Made by a program: the position numbers and the translations under genes | Assembly (NCBI RefSeq): GCF_011045165.1 | Contig: NZ_JAAKZI010000014.1 | Span: forward strand, 37,187-101,186 | Direction of reading: 5' to 3' | From: Arthrobacter silviterrae | GTDB lineage: Bacteria > Actinomycetota > Actinomycetes > Actinomycetales > Micrococcaceae | Length of the DNA stretch: 64,000 bases | Part shown: positions 10,138 to 19,215 of the stretch, in pieces | Position numbering within the stretch: position 1 is the first letter of the stretch | How the letters are laid out: the number at the start of each line of letters is the position of its first letter | Notes under the pieces: generated by a model | What the model was told of the DNA's origin: nothing | What the model saw: only the letters and a program-made list of their open reading frames with translations | The model's database searches: none

Positions 10138-10805
10138 ACGCGGCCCCCGTGCGGCTCCGCACCGACCCGGAGACCGAGGTGCCCGGCGTCGAACTTTCCG
10201 GTGGCGGGACGGGCCCCCGGCGGCAGCGCCTGGCCCCCGACCAGCGGCGCCAGCAAATTTTTGCCTGCGCCCAGCGGCTGTTCAACGACCGGCCGTATGA
10301 GGACGTGTCGGCGACGGACATTGCGGCCGCTGCCGGGGTGGCCCGGGGGCTGGTGAACCACTATTTCGGCAACAAGCGCGGGCTGTACCTGGAGGTGGTG
10401 CGGCTGAACTCCACGGTCCCCGAAATGGCCGTGGCCGGGCTGCCGGAGGGAAGCTTGGACCAGCGGATCGACGCCTCAGTGCACTGGTTCCTGGAGGCGC
10501 TGGAGCGCACAGGCGGCACGTGGCTGGCGCTGGGCTCCGGCGGCATGGGCCGGGATCCGGACCTGGAACGCATCCTGGTGGAGGCGGAAAACGACTCCGT
10601 GGAGCGGCTGTTGGAGGCCATGGGGCTGGCCGGACGCCACACGGGGCAGGAGGAGGTGCGCGCCATGATGCGGGTCTATGCCCAGCTGGCGCGCAGCGGC
10701 GCCCGCGAGTGGCTGCTGCGCAAGACGCTGACCCGGGCCCAGGCGCACGCGCTGCTGTCGAGCACCCTGCGCGTCATAGTGAAGGAAGCCATCCCGGCCA
10801 TCTAA
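10134..10805 (+). CDS. TetR family transcriptional regulator
   Basis: 223-residue regulator. The helix-turn-helix is clear: RRQQIFACAQRLFNDRPYED, then SATDIAAAAGVARGLVNHYF and a KRGLYLEVV ligand-domain entry, at about residues 38-85. The GTG at 10134 overlaps the TGA of the preceding crotonase gene. By context it is the likely regulator of the divergent acyl-CoA catabolic genes, sensing an acyl-CoA as many such neighbours do; the ligand is inference. Its stop is followed within three bases by the 32-bp repeat array. Confidence 0.92.
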   Translation: MNAAPVRLRTDPETEVPGVELSGGGTGPRRQRLAPDQRRQQIFACAQRLFNDRPYEDVSATDIAAAAGVARGLVNHYFGNKRGLYLEVVRLNSTVPEMAVAGLPEGSLDQRIDASVHWFLEALERTGGTWLALGSGGMGRDPDLERILVEAENDSVERLLEAMGLAGRHTGQEEVRAMMRVYAQLARSGAREWLLRKTLTRAQAHALLSSTLRVIVKEAIPAI

Positions 10806-10807
10806 CC

Positions 10808-11097
10808 CCGACGCTCCATCACCTTTCGGGGCCTCCCAGCCGACGCTCCATCACTTTATGCGGTCTCCCGGCCGACGCTCCATCACCTTATGCGGTCTCC
10901 CGGCCGACGCTCCATCACCTTTCGGGGCCTCCCAGCCGACGCTCCATCAGCTTCCGGCACGAATTCCGCGACTCGGCACCACTAAGTGCAGACGCGTCGG
11001 GGGAAAGACCGCATAACGTGACCGAGCGTCGGGGGAAAGACCGCATAACGTGATGGAGCGTCGGGGGAAAGACCACATAACGTGATGGAGCGTCGGG
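10808..11097. repeat. Inverted blocks of 32-bp tandem repeats between convergent genes
   Basis: The left block has five units starting at 10808, 10840, 10872, 10904 and 10936, each opening CCGACGCTCCATCA and continuing into two alternating tails (TTATGCGGTCTCCCGG or TTTCGGGGCCTCCCAG). The right block has units at 10994, 11026 and 11058 plus a partial at 11090, with the same sequence in reverse complement (GCGTCGGGGGAAAGACC, GCATAACGTGATGGA). The period is exactly 32 in both blocks. The array begins three bases after the TetR stop and runs up to the stop of the convergent SDR, so RNA from either side could fold into long hairpins and serve as a bidirectional terminator. No reading frame. Confidence 0.9.
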
Positions 11098-11976
11098 TTA
11101 GGGGTTCAGGTACAAGTCGGGCATGAGCTCCGCGGACGGGTCCACCGCGTACTGGCCGAAGTCTTCCATGCCACGTTCCCGCAGCACGTCCTCGTCGATG
11201 AGCACCTGCCCCGTCAGCTCCCGTGCCGGCGTGGTGAGGATGGCGTGGGCGGCATCCGCCACAATCTCCGGCGTGCGCGAGCGCCGCACCATCTCCGCCC
11301 CGCCTAGAATGTTGGCTACGGCGGCCGTGGCGATCGTGGTGCGCGGCCACAGCGCGTTGGCGGCCACCCCCTGGCCGGCGAATTCGGCGGCGAACGCCAA
11401 CGTGCACAGCGTCATGCCGTACTTGGCCAGCGTGTAGGCCGGGTGGCTGCCCAGCCACTGGGGTGCAAGGTTCAGCGGCGGGCTCAGCGTGAGGATGTGC
11501 GGATTCCCGGCGTGCAGCAGGTGCGGCAGCGCGGCCCGCGTCAGCATGTACGTCCCCCTCACATTGACGTCCTGCATGAGGTCGTAGCGCTTGGGCGTCA
11601 GCTCAAGGGTGCCCGCCAGCGTGAGCACGCTGGCGTTATTAAGCACGACGTCGATGCCCCCAAAGGCGCTCACCGCCCCTTCCACTGCGCGCGAGACGGC
11701 TTCGTCGCTGCGCACGTCCCCCACGACGGGCAGCACCCTGCCGCCGGCCGCTTCAATGGCGGCGGCAGCCGTGTGGATGGTGCCGTCCAGCCGCGGGTCA
11801 GGCTTGTCCGTCTTGGCCAGGAGGACCACATTGGCCCCGTCCCGGGCGGCGCGCAGCGCGATCGCCAGGCCGATTCCACGGGACCCTCCCGACATCAGGA
11901 TTGTCTTCCCGGCCAGGCTGGCAGCACCTGCGTCTGGGCCTGCGTCTGTGCCTGCTTCATGGTCCGTCGCTGCCAT
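11098..11976 (-). CDS. SDR family oxidoreductase, HSDL2-like
   Basis: Short-chain dehydrogenase/reductase of 292 residues. The nucleotide motif is ILMSGGSRGIGLAIA near residues 27-40, and the active-site region is PHILTLSPPLNLAP with AYTLAKYGM supplying Tyr and Lys. The LSPPLNL...AKYGMT pattern and the NALWPRTTIATAA segment resemble the hydroxysteroid dehydrogenase-like protein 2 group. The start at ATG 11976 has GAGGAGGAG four bases upstream; the frame is open further upstream but runs into the tRNA terminator hairpin. Substrate unknown. Confidence 0.9.
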   Translation of the reverse strand: MAATDHEAGTDAGPDAGAASLAGKTILMSGGSRGIGLAIALRAARDGANVVLLAKTDKPDPRLDGTIHTAAAAIEAAGGRVLPVVGDVRSDEAVSRAVEGAVSAFGGIDVVLNNASVLTLAGTLELTPKRYDLMQDVNVRGTYMLTRAALPHLLHAGNPHILTLSPPLNLAPQWLGSHPAYTLAKYGMTLCTLAFAAEFAGQGVAANALWPRTTIATAAVANILGGAEMVRRSRTPEIVADAAHAILTTPARELTGQVLIDEDVLRERGMEDFGQYAVDPSAELMPDLYLNP

Positions 11977-12081
11977 GGCTCCTCCTCGTGGTCCCGTGAG
12001 GCCACTGTACGGCGCCAGCCATGCGGGCAACAGTCCCTGTGGGAAAGTCTGCGTGGGAAAGTCGGGGCCCGGAGTTAAACT

Positions 12082-12115
12082 GGAAAGTTCCCGGTCCGAG
12101 GACCGGGAACTTTCC
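12082..12115 (-). terminator. Intrinsic terminator of tRNA-fMet
   Basis: Perfect 16-bp inverted repeat (GGAAAGTTCCCGGTCC on the left arm) with a 2-base centre, starting ten bases past the tRNA 3' end and followed on the minus strand by AGTTTAAC. Its placement suits termination of the single-gene tRNA transcript. Confidence 0.75.
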
Positions 12116-12124
12116 ATATTTTCG

Positions 12125-12198
<74 letters not shown>

Positions 12199-12288
12199 AT
12201 GTGGTCTCAACTTTACGCCGGGGCGCCCCTGCCGCCAAATTTGCGCCACGTGACGTTCGTCTCCCGTTCATCCGGCGGCCACGTAAAG

Positions 12289-12322
12289 CTGGCAGGGCAC
12301 CCCTTCAGGGATGCCCTGCCAG
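12289..12322 (-). terminator. Terminator hairpin downstream of the UPF0182 gene
   Basis: An 11-bp GC-rich inverted repeat, CTGGCAGGGCA/TGCCCTGCCAG, with a 12-base loop. It lies 18 bases past the TAG of the large membrane-protein gene and is followed on the minus strand by a short CTTTAC tract. Confidence 0.7.
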
Positions 12323-12339
12323 CCGTGTGGGTCCGTCGC

Positions 12340-15300
12340 CTACGGCGTCGGGGTTGCCTTGGCGCTGGGACTGGCCGTGGCGCCGGGGCTGGCGCTCGGC
12401 GTCGTGCCTGTCTTGGCGGCCGCACCCTCCGCGGCGATGGCCGCCTGGAGTGCGGCGTCCAGGGCCTTCTGTGCCACGCCGTAGGCGGCAAAGTCGCCCT
12501 TGGTCAGGGCCGTCTGGCTGTCCTTCATCGCCTGGCTGGCATCATTGAGCGCCTTGGTCAGTGCCGGGTTTGAACCCGTGGCCCCGCCGGTGCCGCCCGT
12601 AGTGGAGCTGCCCGCCGCAGACTTGTCCTTCTGGACATTCGCGTCACCCGCCTGCGCACCCGAGTCGCCCTGGAACAGCTGGTCTAGCGCCTGGTTGAGC
12701 GTGGCGGCGTACCCAATCTTGTTGCCGAAGGCGACCAGTACGCGCTGCAGCGTCGGGTAGGACGTGGAGCCGGTGGACTGGACGTACACGGGCTGGACGT
12801 ACAGCAGGCCGCCGCCCATGGGCAGCGTGAGCAGGTTGCCGTTCTTGATGTCGGACTGTCCCAGCTTGAGCAGGTTCAACTGCTCCGAAACGGTGGGGTC
12901 CGACTGGAAGGTGTTTTGCACCTGACCCGGTCCGGGCACCTGGGTGTCCGGCGGGAGTTCGAGCAGTTGCAGCTTGCCATAGTCGGGGCTCTTGACACCC
13001 TTGACATTGCCGGCGTCGCCATTGGCGGCCATGAAGCCGTACAGGATGTTCCGGGATTCGGTGCCCGACACCACCTGCGGGATGAAGTCGGTGGTCAGGG
13101 AGAACGCAGTCTTTTGCTGGCCGGGCATCTTCAGGGACAGGTAGTAGGGCGGCTGCTTGTCCACGGCCGCCGTGGTGGGATCATCCGGCACGCTCCACGC
13201 GTACGTGTTGTTGTAGAACGTCTTCGGATCGGTCACGTGGTAGCGGCCCAGGAGCTCGCGCTGGACCTTGAACAGGTCCTCCGGATAGCGAACGTGGGAC
13301 ATGACGTCCGCGGACATGTCCGTCAGCGGCTTGACCGTGGTGGGGAAGATGTTTTCCCACGACTTCAGGATGGGGTCCTCGGTGTCCCAGGCGTACAGCT
13401 GCACCGAACCGTCATAGGCGTCAACCGTGGCCTTGACCGAGTTGCGGATGTAGTTGACGGACGTGTTGGGCAGGGCGCCCACGCCGTTCGCGGTGGTCAG
13501 TGAGTCGGTGGTGGCGTCCTGGAGCTGCTGCTGCTGCGAATACGGGTAGTAGGAGCTGGTGGTGTAGCCATCCACGATCCACTTGATCCGCCCGTCGACG
13601 ACGGCGGGGTACGGGTTGCCGTCGATGGTCAGGTACGGGGCCACCTTGGACACGCGCTGTTCCGGGGTGCGGTCGTAGAGGATCTGCGACTTGCTGTTGA
13701 CCCCGTTGGTCAGCAGCAGGTCGGAGGACTGGAACTTCAGGGCGTACATGAGCCGGTTGAACCAGTTGCCCACGCTGGGGCCGCCGTTGCCGGTGAAGGT
13801 GGTCATGGACTCTCCGGCCGTGCCGGTGGTGTCGGTGGAGGTGGTGCTGGAACCCTGAGGGCGGTCCAGTTCCACGTGGGTGGCGCCTTCGGGTGCGCCA
13901 ACAATGGAGTAGTCCGTCATGGACTGGCCAAAGTAGGTGCGCGGCTGGTAGCTGGTGTCCGTGCCGAGCACGCCCGTCGAGGGGACGCCGGATTGCATGA
14001 ACACCGGCTTGCCGTCGGAGGTGACGGTGTTGCCGTAGGCGGCCACCACGCCATAGCCGTGCGTGTAGACCAGGTGCTGGTTGTACCAGGTCTGCTGGCC
14101 GGGGTTGATGCCTGCCGGGTTGAGTTCACGCACGGCAATGACGGCGTCCTGAACCTTGCCGTCAATGGTGTACCTGTCCACATTGAGCGTCTTGGGGAAC
14201 TCGTAGTACGGCCGGTACTGTTCCAGCTGTGCAAATGTTGAGGAGATCAGGTTGGGGTCCAGCAGCCGGATGTTCGCTGCGGTGTCGGCGTCCTTGCGCA
14301 GGGCCCCGGCAGTCGCCGTCGTCGTCGCGTTGTAGGGGGTCACCGTCATGTCGGAAAGGCCGTAGGCCTGCCTTGTCATGTCGATGTTGCGGCCGATGTA
14401 GGTGGCTTCCACGTCGCCCTCGGAAGGCTTGACCTGCCATTGCTGGATGGCGTAGGGGTAGATCCCGCCGGCCACGATGGCCGTGACCACCAGCATCCCG
14501 GTGCCGATGAGGGGAAGCTTCCACCGGCCCATGAACGCGGCCACGACGAACAGGATCGCCACGATGATGGCGGCTGCAGCCAGGATGGACTTGGTGGGGA
14601 TGACGGCGTGCACGTCAGTGAACATGGCGCCGGCACGGTAGCCACCGTTGTCTTGGAGGGTGGCGTAGCGGTCCAGCCAGAAGTTGATGCCCAGCAGCAG
14701 CAGGAACACGGCGGCTATGACTGCCATGTGGATCTGCGCCTGGCGGGAGGTGAAGATGCCCCGCTCGGTCAGCCGGACGGCACCGTAGAGGTAGTGCGTG
14801 AGGAGGCCGGCAATGAAGGAAACGACGGCGACACTGATGAACAGCCCGATCAGCAGGCCCAGGAACGGCAGGGTGTTCGTGTAGAAGCTGATGTCCAGTT
14901 GGAATTGCGGGTCGGTGCTCCCGAACGGCACCCGGTACAGGAACAGCAGCACCTTCTCCCACTGCGCCATGGCGGCGGTGCCGGCGAACAGCCCAAACAC
15001 CACAGGCACGCCCACCATCACCACGCGGCGGATGGGTTCCAGCTGCACCTGGTAGCGGTTGAGGTTGTCGTCGCGGGCGTTGTCCGGGGCATAAATGGGG
15101 CGGGCCCGGTACGCAACGCGGATGGAGAAGTACACGGCAACGGCCATGACCAGGAAGGCTGCGAGGAAAATGATCAGCTTGGCCAGGCGCTCTCGCCAAA
15201 ACACGGTGCTGTAGCCCAGCTGGTCAAACCAGAGGAAGTCCGTGTAGACGCCGGCGAAAATCACCAGGCCAATGACCAGCGCTGCCACCACGATGATGGT

Positions 15301-15369
15301 GGGCAGGAGGGCACTGCGGCGTCTGGGCCTGGCGGAACTGCTCGGGGACGGTGCTGGGCGGGATGTCAC
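12340..15369 (-). CDS. UPF0182 family integral membrane protein
   Basis: Large 1009-residue membrane protein of the UPF0182 (COG1615) family, which is nearly universal in actinobacteria and has no assigned biochemical function. A Pro/Ser/Arg-rich N-terminus leads into TM helices starting [18 protein letters not shown], and about seven helices fill the first 330 residues. The rest is a large presumably extracytoplasmic domain ([44 protein letters not shown]). The C-terminus is a low-complexity Ala/Thr/Ser/Pro tail. The start GTG at 15369 has AGAGG six bases upstream. In Mycobacterium tuberculosis the equivalent gene is also next to a PDZ protein gene. Confidence 0.93.
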   Translation of the reverse strand: MTSRPAPSPSSSARPRRRSALLPTIIVVAALVIGLVIFAGVYTDFLWFDQLGYSTVFWRERLAKLIIFLAAFLVMAVAVYFSIRVAYRARPIYAPDNARDDNLNRYQVQLEPIRRVVMVGVPVVFGLFAGTAAMAQWEKVLLFLYRVPFGSTDPQFQLDISFYTNTLPFLGLLIGLFISVAVVSFIAGLLTHYLYGAVRLTERGIFTSRQAQIHMAVIAAVFLLLLGINFWLDRYATLQDNGGYRAGAMFTDVHAVIPTKSILAAAAIIVAILFVVAAFMGRWKLPLIGTGMLVVTAIVAGGIYPYAIQQWQVKPSEGDVEATYIGRNIDMTRQAYGLSDMTVTPYNATTTATAGALRKDADTAANIRLLDPNLISSTFAQLEQYRPYYEFPKTLNVDRYTIDGKVQDAVIAVRELNPAGINPGQQTWYNQHLVYTHGYGVVAAYGNTVTSDGKPVFMQSGVPSTGVLGTDTSYQPRTYFGQSMTDYSIVGAPEGATHVELDRPQGSSTTSTDTTGTAGESMTTFTGNGGPSVGNWFNRLMYALKFQSSDLLLTNGVNSKSQILYDRTPEQRVSKVAPYLTIDGNPYPAVVDGRIKWIVDGYTTSSYYPYSQQQQLQDATTDSLTTANGVGALPNTSVNYIRNSVKATVDAYDGSVQLYAWDTEDPILKSWENIFPTTVKPLTDMSADVMSHVRYPEDLFKVQRELLGRYHVTDPKTFYNNTYAWSVPDDPTTAAVDKQPPYYLSLKMPGQQKTAFSLTTDFIPQVVSGTESRNILYGFMAANGDAGNVKGVKSPDYGKLQLLELPPDTQVPGPGQVQNTFQSDPTVSEQLNLLKLGQSDIKNGNLLTLPMGGGLLYVQPVYVQSTGSTSYPTLQRVLVAFGNKIGYAATLNQALDQLFQGDSGAQAGDANVQKDKSAAGSSTTGGTGGATGSNPALTKALNDASQAMKDSQTALTKGDFAAYGVAQKALDAALQAAIAAEGAAAKTGTTPSASPGATASPSAKATPTP

Positions 15370-15485
15370 TCTTACCTCTGCTTACTGGTGGTGATTCGAC
15401 GGTGGTGCCGGGCGGTCCTTGCGCAATCCGGCCACACTGGTGCCACGAATGGCGGCGCGGCCGGGTTCCGCATGATGCTCAATTG

Positions 15486-16589
15486 TTACTTGCATGTGGG
15501 CAGGCTGGATCCGTCCTTGCCGGAGCCAATGGCAGAAACAGCGTCATATGCTTCCTTCAGGGTAGCGACTTTGATGACCTGAAGCCCGTTGGGGACGTGG
15601 CCCACCACGTCCGTGCAGTTTGCGGCAGGTGCCAGGAAGTAGTCGGCACCGCTGTTGCGGGCGCCCACCATTTTTTGCGCAATGCCCCCAATGGCGCCCA
15701 CATTGCCCGTGTTGTCAATGGTTCCCGTGCCGGCAAAGTGCCGCCCGCCCGTCAGTTCGCCGGGTGTCAGGGTGTCCATGATGCCGAGGGCAAACATCAT
15801 GCCGGCGCTGGGGCCGCCAATGTTGCTCAGCGAAATTTTCACGTCGAACGGAAAGGTGTACTTGTTTTGCAGCGCAATCCCGAGGAGGTATTTTCCGTCC
15901 GTGCCTTTGCGGGGCGTGACCGTGACGGACTTGGCAGCCCCGCCGCGCAATACGTCCACCGTGACGGGGGCGCCCTGGCCGGCAGCCAGCACGCCCTGGA
16001 TGGTGGTTAGCGCAGAGGCGGGCTTGCCGCCAATGGAGACCAGGACGTCGTCGGGCTTGAGGATGCCGGCGGAGGCGCCGTCGGCCGGCACGGAGGCCAC
16101 GGCCAGCACAGTCTTGTAGCCGATGTTCAGCGCGGTCAGGGCCGCGGCCGTGGCGTTTTCCTGGGAGCCGGTCATGGCCGCGGTGTTTTCACTGTTGACA
16201 GCCTGCTGGCTGACGCCGGGCGCATAAATGAGCTCCTCGGGGTAAATCGAGTCCGAGGGGTTGAGCCAGGCAGCGAGGACCTCGAAAAGGTTCACCTGGC
16301 TCCCGGGCAGCCCGCCGGTGAGGTGCACCGTGGTCAGGTCAAGGCTGCCTGTGTTGGCCGGGAAGCTGTCGTGGCCCGCAACGCTGATGACTGGCTGGTT
16401 GTCCACCTTGCCGATCGTGTTGATGGCCGGGCCGGGCGATTCAACCACGTAGGGAACCGGTATGGCCAGGGCCGCAACGGCCAGCACCAGGGCCACCACG
16501 CCGGAGACCGCCATGAGCGGCAGCCGCCTGTCGCGGGTCCCTGTGCGGGGTGCGGCGGCGGGCCGGTCCTCCTGGTTCTGCTGGCTCAA
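15486..16589 (-). CDS. PDZ domain-containing protein with Lon-type protease domain (YlbL-like)
   Basis: Membrane-anchored protease-like protein of 367 residues. One N-terminal TM segment (LMAVSGVVALVLAVAALAI) is followed by an extracytoplasmic region, a PDZ domain (SAGILKPDDVLVSIGGKPASAL) and a C-terminal S16 Lon-type domain with the Ser in NIGGPSAGMMFALGI and the Lys in IAQKMVGARNSGA, so the catalytic dyad is present. The family is thought to cleave membrane or cell-envelope proteins. The start is taken as the TTG at 16589 with GGAAAGG nine bases upstream; an in-frame upstream extension lacks a ribosome site. Same strand and 116 bases from the UPF0182 gene, a conserved actinobacterial pairing. 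Confidence 0.88.
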   Translation of the reverse strand: MSQQNQEDRPAAAPRTGTRDRRLPLMAVSGVVALVLAVAALAIPVPYVVESPGPAINTIGKVDNQPVISVAGHDSFPANTGSLDLTTVHLTGGLPGSQVNLFEVLAAWLNPSDSIYPEELIYAPGVSQQAVNSENTAAMTGSQENATAAALTALNIGYKTVLAVASVPADGASAGILKPDDVLVSIGGKPASALTTIQGVLAAGQGAPVTVDVLRGGAAKSVTVTPRKGTDGKYLLGIALQNKYTFPFDVKISLSNIGGPSAGMMFALGIMDTLTPGELTGGRHFAGTGTIDNTGNVGAIGGIAQKMVGARNSGADYFLAPAANCTDVVGHVPNGLQVIKVATLKEAYDAVSAIGSGKDGSSLPTCK

Positions 16590-16775
16590 TTCTTTGTACC
16601 TTTCCAGGCTGCGCGGCGGTGGGCCCTGTGCCGCCGGGCGGCGAACACCATCCACCAGCCTACTGTGTCAGCCCGTGTCCGGGCTGTGAATGCACCGGGA
16701 ACAGGTGCCCGGTTTTGTGGCGGTTTGGGGCACCTTTGCCTGTAGCGAACAGGACCGACCCGCGGGGAGACAAGC

Positions 16776-18251
16776 GTGCACGGCGGCGGTAACGTGAACC
16801 TCATCAGCATCCCCTGCAACGATCGGGCCATCATGTCACCCACACCAGCAAACAACGACGACGACGACACGCCGAAGGATCCGCTGTCCGAAATGCTGGC
16901 CAATCTGCTGGGTGGACAGGGCATGGAGGGCTTTGATGCTGCCGAACTGGCCAAGGCTGCCGGCCTGCCGTCGGACCCCAAGGTCCTGGCCCAAATGTTC
17001 TCCCAGGTCCAGGCCATGATGAGCGGATCCTCCGACACCCCCGTCAACTGGGACCTGGCCCGGGACGCCGCCAGGAAGGCGGCCGCCGGCGATGACCCGT
17101 CCGTGTCACCGGCCCAGTCCCGTGAGGTGGATGAGGCGCTCCGGCTGGCCGAAATGTGGCTGGATCCGTTCACCGAGTTGGCCGCCACGGCGATCATCGG
17201 CAAGGCCTGGTCCCGCGCGGAATGGGTGGAGGAAACCCTCGGCACCTGGCAGCGCCTCACCGAGCCCGTGGCCAACAGCATTGCGTTCGCCATTTCCACC
17301 GCCATGAATGAGCAGCTCCCCGAGGAAATGAAGTCCATGATGGGCGGTGCGGCCTCCATGATGCAAAACATGGGAGGGGCCCTGTTCGGCCTGCAGCTTG
17401 GTGCTGCCGTGGGTGCGCTGGCCAAGGAAGTGGTGGGCTCCACCGACATCGGTATACCGCTGGCGGACCTGCAAATGGCGCTGCTGCCGGCAAATGTGAA
17501 GGCGTTTGGTGAAGGGCTGGAGGTTCCCGAGCAGGAAATCCGCTTGTTCCTGGCCCTGCGCGAGGCCGCACACGCGCGGCTGTTTGTGCAGGTGCCGTGG
17601 CTGCGCGGGCACCTGCTCGGCGCCATTGAGTCCTACGCCCGCGGCATCCACATCGACATGTCCCGCATCGAGGACCTGGCCCACAACCTGGACCCCTCCA
17701 ACCCTGAGGCAATGCAGGCCGCCCTGTCCGAAGGCGTCTTCATGCCGGCCCGCACGCCGGAACAGGAAGCCGCCCTGTCCAAGCTGGAAACGGCCCTGGC
17801 ACTGGTGGAGGGCTGGGTGGATGAAGTCACCTTCGCCGCGGCCGCGAACCTGCCTGCCGCGGCGGCCATCCGCGAGACCATCCGCCGGCGCCGGGCCACC
17901 GGCGGCCCCGCCGAGCACGCGTTCGGCTCCCTGGTGGGCCTGGAGCTGCGCCCGCGGCGCCTGCGCGAGGCTGCGGCGCTGTGGTCCTCCCTCAAGGAAC
18001 AGCGCGGCATTGCCGGGCGCGACGCCATCTGGGCGCACCCCGACCTGCTGCCCACCTCCGCGGACCTGGATGACGCTGCAGGCTTCAGCGCCCGCCGCTC
18101 CGCCTCGGATGCGTCCGAGTCCGACGTTGACGCGGCCCTGGCGAAGCTCCTGGACGGCGGCTTTGACGAAGTCCCCCCGGAAGAGACCACTGAAGGGCCT
18201 GAGCACCCGGAAGGGCCTGAGCACCCGGAAGGGCCTGAGACGGGCCAGTAA
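16776..18251 (+). CDS. Zinc-dependent metalloprotease-like protein (DUF2342/zincin family)
   Basis: Protein of 491 residues of the DUF2342/COG5282 family, conserved at this locus in actinobacteria. The helix LREAAHARLFVQVPWLRGHLLGAIESYARGI carries the family's His-containing signature, an REAAH variant of the zincin motif, so catalytic activity is unproven. An acidic N-terminal region (NNDDDDTPKDPLSEML) resembles the mycobacterial homologues. The GTG at 16776 is preferred because GGGGAG lies six bases upstream; ATG 16833 is a possible shorter start without a good ribosome site. The C-terminus has three near-identical GPEHPE repeats encoded by an 18-bp tandem repeat. It converges with the YgjP-like gene, leaving five bases between stops. 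Confidence 0.85.
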   Translation: MHGGGNVNLISIPCNDRAIMSPTPANNDDDDTPKDPLSEMLANLLGGQGMEGFDAAELAKAAGLPSDPKVLAQMFSQVQAMMSGSSDTPVNWDLARDAARKAAAGDDPSVSPAQSREVDEALRLAEMWLDPFTELAATAIIGKAWSRAEWVEETLGTWQRLTEPVANSIAFAISTAMNEQLPEEMKSMMGGAASMMQNMGGALFGLQLGAAVGALAKEVVGSTDIGIPLADLQMALLPANVKAFGEGLEVPEQEIRLFLALREAAHARLFVQVPWLRGHLLGAIESYARGIHIDMSRIEDLAHNLDPSNPEAMQAALSEGVFMPARTPEQEAALSKLETALALVEGWVDEVTFAAAANLPAAAAIRETIRRRRATGGPAEHAFGSLVGLELRPRRLREAAALWSSLKEQRGIAGRDAIWAHPDLLPTSADLDDAAGFSARRSASDASESDVDAALAKLLDGGFDEVPPEETTEGPEHPEGPEHPEGPETGQ

Positions 18252-18256
18252 CTGCC

Positions 18257-19048
18257 TCAGAACAGTTCGGCGGCCCACTGCTCCCCGGAGCCCGGTCCGC
18301 CGGCGTCCCCGTCGACGCCGTCCCCCTGGTCCCCCGGTGATTCCCCGTCACCGGGGGATTCGTCGTCCAGGTCGCCGGCCATGCCCTGGATGTTGCGCGC
18401 CGAGGCAAAGGAAGCCCCCTCCAAAAATGCCTTGGCGCGCTCCAGGTGGGGGTAGCCGGCAAGCTCCGCCCAAAAGGCTGCGCTGTGGTTGGGGTGGATC
18501 AGGTGGGACAGCTCGTGCAGCAAGACATAGTCCAGGACCCATTCGGGCATTCCCTGCACATGGTGTGAAATGCGGATGGTCCGGCGTGCGTGGGTGCACG
18601 AGCCCCACCGGCCGTTTTGGTTGCGCACCCACCGCACGGAATCCGGTTCGGCCCGCGAACCCAGGTACCGCGCCGACAGCAGCCGGCACCGCTGCATCAG
18701 CGCGTCATCGCTGGCGGGCGCAGCACGACGCCGGCCCCCGGCCCTGGCGCGCGTGTCGGCATCCAGGCGGGAGACCATGTGGGGCACCCAGTAGTCCTCA
18801 TCCTCCAGGGTCATGCGCGCCGGCACGGCGATGACGGCCCGGCCCGCTTCCCAAAACGCGGCGATGCCTGTTTTGCGACGGCGGGTGCGCCTCACCACCA
18901 CCGGGGCACCGTTCGCTGCACGGTGCGCGGAGATGGAATCGCCGAGCGGCCCCGGCGTTCCCCTGCCCAGGGGCGCACGGCGGGGCTCGGGCCGCTGCTG
19001 GCCGGGCTGCGGCGGACGGTTGGAGGCCGGAAGGATTTGTGCTGCCAT
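18257..19048 (-). CDS. YgjP-like (M48/DUF45) metallopeptidase
   Basis: 263-residue protein whose core WVLDYVLLHELSHLIHPNHSAAFWAELAGYP contains the HELxH zinc motif followed by the HxxxFW signature of the DUF45/WSS1-like group; RWGSCTHARRTIRISHHV precedes it as in YgjP. The N- and C-terminal extensions are low complexity, Arg/Pro-rich and Gly/Asp-rich respectively. It is divergent from the ThiF-like gene across a 167-base region with two DnaA-box sequences. The in vivo substrate is not known for this family. Confidence 0.88.
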   Translation of the reverse strand: MAAQILPASNRPPQPGQQRPEPRRAPLGRGTPGPLGDSISAHRAANGAPVVVRRTRRRKTGIAAFWEAGRAVIAVPARMTLEDEDYWVPHMVSRLDADTRARAGGRRRAAPASDDALMQRCRLLSARYLGSRAEPDSVRWVRNQNGRWGSCTHARRTIRISHHVQGMPEWVLDYVLLHELSHLIHPNHSAAFWAELAGYPHLERAKAFLEGASFASARNIQGMAGDLDDESPGDGESPGDQGDGVDGDAGGPGSGEQWAAELF

Positions 19049-19099
19049 GCATCGACCGTACTACGCCGGCGGCAGCGCCATCGAACGGAAAAGCCAAAT

Positions 19100-19125
19100 T
19101 GTGGACAACTGCCGCCTGTGGATAA
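19100..19125. promoter_or_regulatory. Pair of DnaA-box sequences
   Basis: TGTGGACAA (19100-19108) is the complement of TTGTCCACA, the common actinobacterial DnaA box, and TGTGGATAA (19117-19125) is the complement of the perfect consensus TTATCCACA. They are in the same orientation, spaced 17 bases start to start, in the intergenic region between divergent genes. There is no AT-rich unwinding region or dnaA/dnaN neighbour, so this is not oriC. Confidence 0.6.
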
Positions 19126-19215
19126 CTTCGTGCAGGATTACCGGTCCCGTGCCAAAATCAAGGCAGCATCCCTGCCCGGGTCGCGGGCAGGGAGCCAGTG
19201 CTGCAGGAGGCCGAC

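Noticed and set aside
10520..11053. 177-codon plus-strand frame through the end of TetR and the repeats
   Set aside because: It overlaps the clear TetR gene out of frame and its C-terminal half is just translated 32-bp repeat (RRSITLCGLP).
10808..11097. CRISPR array
   Set aside because: Units are contiguous with no unique spacers, and the right block is inverted relative to the left.
19100..19125. Replication origin
   Set aside because: Only two boxes, no AT-rich unwinding segment, and none of dnaA, dnaN, rpmH or gyrB nearby.
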